From an uncultured Paracoccaceae bacterium (GTDB lineage Bacteria > Pseudomonadota > Alphaproteobacteria > Rhodobacterales > Rhodobacteraceae): a stretch of DNA of 8,764 nucleotides. This document shows positions 5,786-8,764 of this stretch, in pieces. Each line of letters opens with the position of its first letter. The stretch's first letter is position 1. The position numbers and the translations under genes are program-made. The notes beneath the pieces are model-generated. The model made no database searches, was not told the origin of the DNA, and saw nothing but the letters and a program-made list of their open reading frames with translations. The stretch covers positions 1-8,764 of the forward strand of contig CAJXHQ010000093.1 of assembly GCA_913054485.1 (NCBI GenBank), in the 5' to 3' direction.

Positions 5786-7135
5786 ATGCCGACGACCAAT
5801 GATATCCTCAAGCAGGACGACCACCTGATCCAGTCGTTTGCCGACCTCAATGCGCTGAAGCAGCAGGGTGCGCGCACAGTGATCTCCAAGGCCAAGGGCG
5901 CCTATGTCTGGGACAATGACGGCAACAAGCTGATCGACGGGATCGGCGGCCTGTGGTGCGTGAACATCGGCCACGGCAACGACGAGATGATCGCGGCGAT
6001 CACCAGCCAGCTGCAGCAGCTGGATTACTATTCGACCTTCTACAACTTTACCCACCCGACTGCCGCAGCGCTGGCAGATAAGGTTGCGAGCCTGGCACCT
6101 GGCCACTTGAACGCGGTCTACTTCGGCAACTCCGGTTCGGTCGCCAATGACACCGCGATCCGGATGCTGCACCACTACAACATCCGCAAGGGCCGCCCGG
6201 AAAAGAAGCTGGTCCTGTCGCGCCACGGCGCCTACCACGGCTCCACCCACCTGGCGATGGCGATGACCACGCCGGGCTATTCCGAAGGCTGGCACGCGGC
6301 AAATGACCTGGTGCATCACCTGGCCTCGCCCCACTACTGGCGCGAAGGCGGCGACATGACCGAGGCGGAGTTCCTGGATGCGTTGATCGACGATCTGCGC
6401 AGCAGCATCGAACGCATTGGTGCGGAAAACATCTGCGCCTTCATCGCCGAGCCGATCCAGGGGGCAGGCGGCGTGATCACCGCGCCTGCGGGCTACCACC
6501 GCCGCGCCTGGGAGATCTGCCAGGCCAATGACATCAAATACGTCGCTGACGAGGTGGTCACAGCCTTCGGGCGCCTTGGCCACTTCTTTGCCTCCGAAGA
6601 CGTCTTTGGCATGGTGCCGGACATTATCACCACCGCCAAGGGCCTGACCTCGGGCTACCAGCCCTTGTCGGCGACCATCGTGTCGGATGAGATCCACGAG
6701 GTGATCTCCGGGCCGGGCGGCGTGTTCCTGCACGGCATGACCTATTCGGGCCACCCGGCCGCCTCGGCTGCGGCGCTGACCAATATTGCCATCATGGAGC
6801 GCGAGCAGATCCCGCAGCGGGTGAAAACCACCGGTGCCTATTTCGAGAGCAAGCTGCGCGGTCTGACCGATATGGAAATCGTCGGTGAGGTGCGCGGCAG
6901 CCACTTCATGATGGGGATCGAATTCGTCAAGGACCGGGCCACCAAGGCCAGCTTTGATCCTGAGCAGCAGGTGGCGCTGAAACTCGCCGGGGCCTGCCAG
7001 AAACGCGGGTTGATCGCGCGGCCGCTGGGCAATGTGCTGATCCTGTCGCCGACCCTGATCATGGATGAAGCGATGATCGACCGGATCGAAGCGATCCTGC
7101 GTGAGGCGATCACCGAAGTGGCGGCGAGCCTGTAA
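5786..7135 (+). CDS. Class III omega-aminotransferase (PLP-dependent)
   Basis: A 449-residue fold-type I, class III aminotransferase, full length for omega-transaminases (polyamine, beta-alanine and taurine pyruvate transaminases). Motifs: GLWCVNIGHG (55-64) with W57, the phosphate-binding turn NSGSVAND (115-122), YHG (150-152), AEPIQGAGG (221-229), D255 in ADEVVTAFGR contacting the pyridine nitrogen, catalytic lysine K285 in TTAKGL, T319 in GMTYSGHP, and R412 in ARPLGN, matching the substrate-carboxylate arginine of omega-transaminases. The usual glutamate of the GSEA motif is V119 here, which is odd. It probably transfers a terminal amino group to pyruvate or another keto acid, giving an aldehyde for the dehydrogenase at 3066-4562. 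The start at 5786 is chosen because AGGGAG (5771-5776) stands 9 bases before it; an in-frame ATG at 5759 lacks a ribosome site. It is coupled to the next gene (4-bp gap). Confidence 0.93.
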   Translation: MPTTNDILKQDDHLIQSFADLNALKQQGARTVISKAKGAYVWDNDGNKLIDGIGGLWCVNIGHGNDEMIAAITSQLQQLDYYSTFYNFTHPTAAALADKVASLAPGHLNAVYFGNSGSVANDTAIRMLHHYNIRKGRPEKKLVLSRHGAYHGSTHLAMAMTTPGYSEGWHAANDLVHHLASPHYWREGGDMTEAEFLDALIDDLRSSIERIGAENICAFIAEPIQGAGGVITAPAGYHRRAWEICQANDIKYVADEVVTAFGRLGHFFASEDVFGMVPDIITTAKGLTSGYQPLSATIVSDEIHEVISGPGGVFLHGMTYSGHPAASAAALTNIAIMEREQIPQRVKTTGAYFESKLRGLTDMEIVGEVRGSHFMMGIEFVKDRATKASFDPEQQVALKLAGACQKRGLIARPLGNVLILSPTLIMDEAMIDRIEAILREAITEVAASL

Positions 7136-7139
7136 GCGC

Positions 7140-8288
7140 ATGACAACTTTGGAAATCCTCGACCGGCTGATCGCATTCGACACGGTCAGCGCGAAATCCA
7201 ACCTTGGGATCATCGCCTATATCGAGGATTTCCTGACCATCCGCGGCTTCAGGGTGACGCGGGTGCCGTCCCCTTGCCGGCAGAAGGCCGGGCTGTTTGC
7301 AGCCATCGGCCCCGAAGGCCCCGGCGTGATGCTCTCGGCCCATACCGATGTGGTGCCGGTCGAGGGGCAGGTCTGGACCCGCGATCCTTTCCGGCTGACG
7401 CAGGTGGGGGACCGCTATTACGGGCGCGGCACCACCGACATGAAGGGCTATCTGGCGGCGATGCTGTCGGCGGCGGACCGCGCCTCGCGCATGGACCTGG
7501 CCGAGCCGCTGAAGCTGGCGATTTCTTATGATGAGGAAGTCGGCTGCGTCGGCATCCGCCAGATGCTGGACGCGCTGGAACCTGCCATCGGCCTGCCGCG
7601 TGCCGCCTTTGTGGGCGAGCCGACGGAGATGCAGGTGGCCGTGGGCCACAAGGGCAAGGCCGCGCTTCGGGCCACGTGTTACGGCCAGGCCGGGCATTCC
7701 GCGCTTGCCCCGATGTTTGTGAATGCGCTGCATCTGGCCGGCGATTTTTCCGCCGGGCTGCGGAGGCTTCAGGCCGATCTGGCTGCAAATGGCCGGCGGG
7801 ACGAGGCTTACGGCGTGCCTTATTCGACGGTGCATATCGGCACGATACACGGCGGCACAGCGCTGAACATTGTCCCGGACAAGGCAGAGATGGTGTTTGA
7901 ATACCGCCATCTGGCGTCAGACCCTGCCGGGATGATCGAAGCCCGCATCCGGCAGGCTGCAGAGACCGCAGCGGAACCGTTCCGGGAACAATACCCCGAT
8001 GCCCGCATCGAGGTGGAGCAGTATAACGCCTATCCGGGGCTGGACGTTGCAGAGGGCGCGCCGGTCGTCGTTCTGGCGCAGAAACTGGCGCAGACCAACA
8101 GCACCACCAAGGTCGCCTTTGGCACCGAAGCGGGCTATTTCGCGGGCATTGGCATCCCCACCGTGGTCTGCGGCCCCGGCTCGATGGAAGGGCAGGGGCA
8201 CAAGGCGGATGAGTATGTGACTCTGGCCCAACTGCAGGCGTGTGAGGCCATGCTTTCGCGAATTTTGGGTGAAGTGTCGCAGAATTAA
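7140..8288 (+). CDS. M20 family metallohydrolase, acetylornithine deacetylase (ArgE)-like
   Basis: A 382-residue M20 deacetylase/dipeptidase with the dinuclear zinc site complete: H68 and D70 in SAHTDVV, bridging D100 in GTTDMKG, catalytic E132 and ligand E133 in YDEEVGC, E160 in GEPTEM, and H354 in GQGHKADEY. The lid/dimer domain (about 170-285) carries H186 in AGHSA. These enzymes hydrolyse an N-acyl amino acid or similar amide in the cytosol. The ArgE-like length and motifs give the usual database name, but the neighbours argue against arginine biosynthesis and for release of an acyl group from an amine-pathway intermediate; that is inference. The ATG at 7140 lies 4 bp after the aminotransferase stop with no strong ribosome site, pointing to translational coupling. 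An in-frame ATG at 7101 would overlap that gene and adds a basic, non-family N-terminus. Confidence 0.92.
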   Translation: MTTLEILDRLIAFDTVSAKSNLGIIAYIEDFLTIRGFRVTRVPSPCRQKAGLFAAIGPEGPGVMLSAHTDVVPVEGQVWTRDPFRLTQVGDRYYGRGTTDMKGYLAAMLSAADRASRMDLAEPLKLAISYDEEVGCVGIRQMLDALEPAIGLPRAAFVGEPTEMQVAVGHKGKAALRATCYGQAGHSALAPMFVNALHLAGDFSAGLRRLQADLAANGRRDEAYGVPYSTVHIGTIHGGTALNIVPDKAEMVFEYRHLASDPAGMIEARIRQAAETAAEPFREQYPDARIEVEQYNAYPGLDVAEGAPVVVLAQKLAQTNSTTKVAFGTEAGYFAGIGIPTVVCGPGSMEGQGHKADEYVTLAQLQACEAMLSRILGEVSQN

Positions 8289-8507
8289 TCCCTCCTTGCG
8301 GGAAACCATGCCCATATTTTCAGCACGGACCTGCGGTCTTCGGTGGTATTTCCAATCGCATCAAAGCGGCGTGCAGATAGGCGGCGGCAGCGGCGGAAAT
8401 GGCGGTGAACGGCGGCGCGCCACTGCCGCTGAGGCTGCTGCAAAAACAGGCAAAGCACAGCAGCAGGTCGCCGACTGGTTCGATCCCGGTAAGGGGATAT
8501 TCGCTCA

Positions 8508-8532
8508 AGTTACTGATTTAAGTAATGTAACT
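8508..8532 (+). repeat. Nested AT-rich dyads
   Basis: AGTTAC (8508-8513) is an inverted copy of GTAACT (8527-8532), and inside it TTACT (8510-8514) pairs with AGTAA (8521-8525) around GATTTA. The patch is strikingly AT-rich against the GC-rich surroundings, as in promoters, operators or integration sites. Confidence 0.45.
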
Positions 8533-8568
8533 CTTCCGTCTTAGGCTCTGTCTAACGAGTGCTAAGGA

Positions 8569-8653
8569 ACAGAATGCTTCATCCCCTTTGCACCTATTCC
8601 TAGACTGACCGGCAGAAAACGGCGCGACAGAATAGCTTTGCCCCTTGCAGCCA
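8569..8653 (+). repeat. Degenerate direct repeat, about 58-bp period
   Basis: The segments 8569-8595 and 8627-8653 align with small gaps: both read ACAGAAT, then GCTT, then CCCC, then TTGCA. Two copies only. Confidence 0.4.
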
Positions 8654-8660
8654 ATGCCGT

Positions 8661-8697
8661 CCGCCGGACCACCCGCAGGTGGCGGATGGTCCGGCGG
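8661..8697. repeat. Perfect 10-bp inverted repeat
   Basis: CCGCCGGACC (8661-8670) and GGTCCGGCGG (8688-8697) are perfect inverted copies with a 17-base spacer. An alternative inner stem CCACC (8669-8673)/GGTGG (8678-8682) around CGCA is possible. There is no T-tract on either side, so it may be a structured RNA, a terminator for a gene beyond the window, or part of a dispersed repeat. Confidence 0.6.
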
Positions 8698-8700
8698 TCT

Positions 8701-8713
8701 CCCCCATTGGGGG
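8701..8713. repeat. Short palindrome CCCCCATTGGGGG
   Basis: CCCCC (8701-8705) and GGGGG (8709-8713) flank ATT, three bases after the preceding 10-bp inverted repeat. The pair of hairpins forms one compact structured block. Confidence 0.55.
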
Positions 8714-8764
8714 TACTGCATTGCTATAGGGGCCGCGGCTACTGTTTTTGCTAAAATAGTCCCA

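Larger units (their letters stand above)
8289..8764. other. Gene-free, repeat-rich right end
   Basis: I see no credible coding gene here; the open frames are short, compositionally odd and lack ribosome sites. The segment holds a GGC-rich tract (8381-8421) with GCGGCAG (8384-8390) against CTGCCGC (8423-8429), GCTGCTG (8434-8440) against CAGCAGC (8458-8464), an AT-rich patch with nested dyads (8508-8532), a CIRCE-like half-site (8557-8565), a degenerate direct repeat (8569-8653) and two strong hairpins (8661-8713). No transposase is present in the window. Only a weak stem (TCCC 8289-8292/GGGA 8300-8303) follows the deacetylase stop, so its terminator is unclear. Confidence 0.55.

Noticed and set aside
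5777..7213. 478-codon open frame on the minus strand
   Set aside because: Antisense shadow of the aminotransferase gene, low-complexity and without any family motif.
3066..8288. Ectoine degradation (doe/eut) as the pathway
   Set aside because: A class III aminotransferase, an aldehyde dehydrogenase and a deacetylase occur there too, but the ectoine hydrolase DoeA is absent and the deacetylase here is M20/ArgE-like, not AstE-like.
8474..8491. T-arm-like sequence (TTCGATC loop with ACTGG/CCGGT stem)
   Set aside because: No matching acceptor strand, anticodon arm or CCA could be found around it, so it is not called a tRNA gene.
8242..8544. 100-codon open frame overlapping the end of the deacetylase gene
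   Set aside because: It begins inside the M20 coding sequence in another frame, has no ribosome site, and runs through a GGC repeat giving low-complexity protein.
8545..8640. Insertion-sequence end (GGCTCTGT resembling some terminal repeats)
   Set aside because: No transposase and no matching opposite terminal repeat or target duplication are visible in the window.
8518..8721. 67-codon minus-strand open frame across the hairpin block
   Set aside because: Proline/glycine-rich product from inverted repeats, no ribosome site or domain. It is kept only as part of the repeat-rich segment.
1..8764. CRISPR array
   Set aside because: No regularly spaced repeats with variable spacers were seen; the direct repeats present occur in only two copies each.

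Overview
The window reads as a fragment of a high-GC alphaproteobacterial chromosome, most likely a marine Rhodobacteraceae (Roseobacter-group) member. The reasons are the GC-rich third codon positions, the protein families present, and an intergenic signature at 2307-2330 (GGGGATATTTT followed by AGAAGAAG) that I recall as common after genes in this family. The organism assignment is inference; no marker gene is complete here.

Layout. Bases 1-27 are the 3' end of a tRNA gene (T-arm, acceptor strand ACGACCC, encoded CCA), probably tRNA-Lys. After about 430 bp without a gene come seven genes, all on the + strand: a flavin-containing monooxygenase-like protein (460-1719), a RidA-family protein (1818-2234), a DUF1028 protein (2371-3045), a PuuC-like aldehyde dehydrogenase (3066-4562), a LysR regulator (4617-5555), a class III omega-aminotransferase (5786-7135) and an M20 ArgE-like deacetylase (7140-8288). 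The last 476 bp hold no convincing gene but are rich in inverted and degenerate direct repeats.

How the genes may work together. Class III aminotransferase plus PuuC-like aldehyde dehydrogenase is a classic amine-to-aldehyde-to-acid module, as in polyamine degradation. The M20 enzyme would cleave an N-acyl or other amide bond. The FMO would oxidise a nitrogen or ring/carbonyl substrate. The RidA-like and DUF1028 proteins would handle unstable or amide intermediates. The LysR protein is the obvious local regulator. There is no transporter in the window. The substrate cannot be read from the sequence: an N-containing compound (acylated amine, polyamine conjugate or N-heterocycle ring-opening product) is the best guess. 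This combination does not match any pathway whose gene content I can recall with confidence.

The most notable details are a RidA homologue lacking the family's catalytic arginine, a composite inverted repeat between ridA-like and DUF1028 that can form two mutually exclusive hairpins, a CTTGAAC motif recurring in three of the gene gaps, and a repeat-rich right end containing a perfect CIRCE-like half-site with a poor partner.
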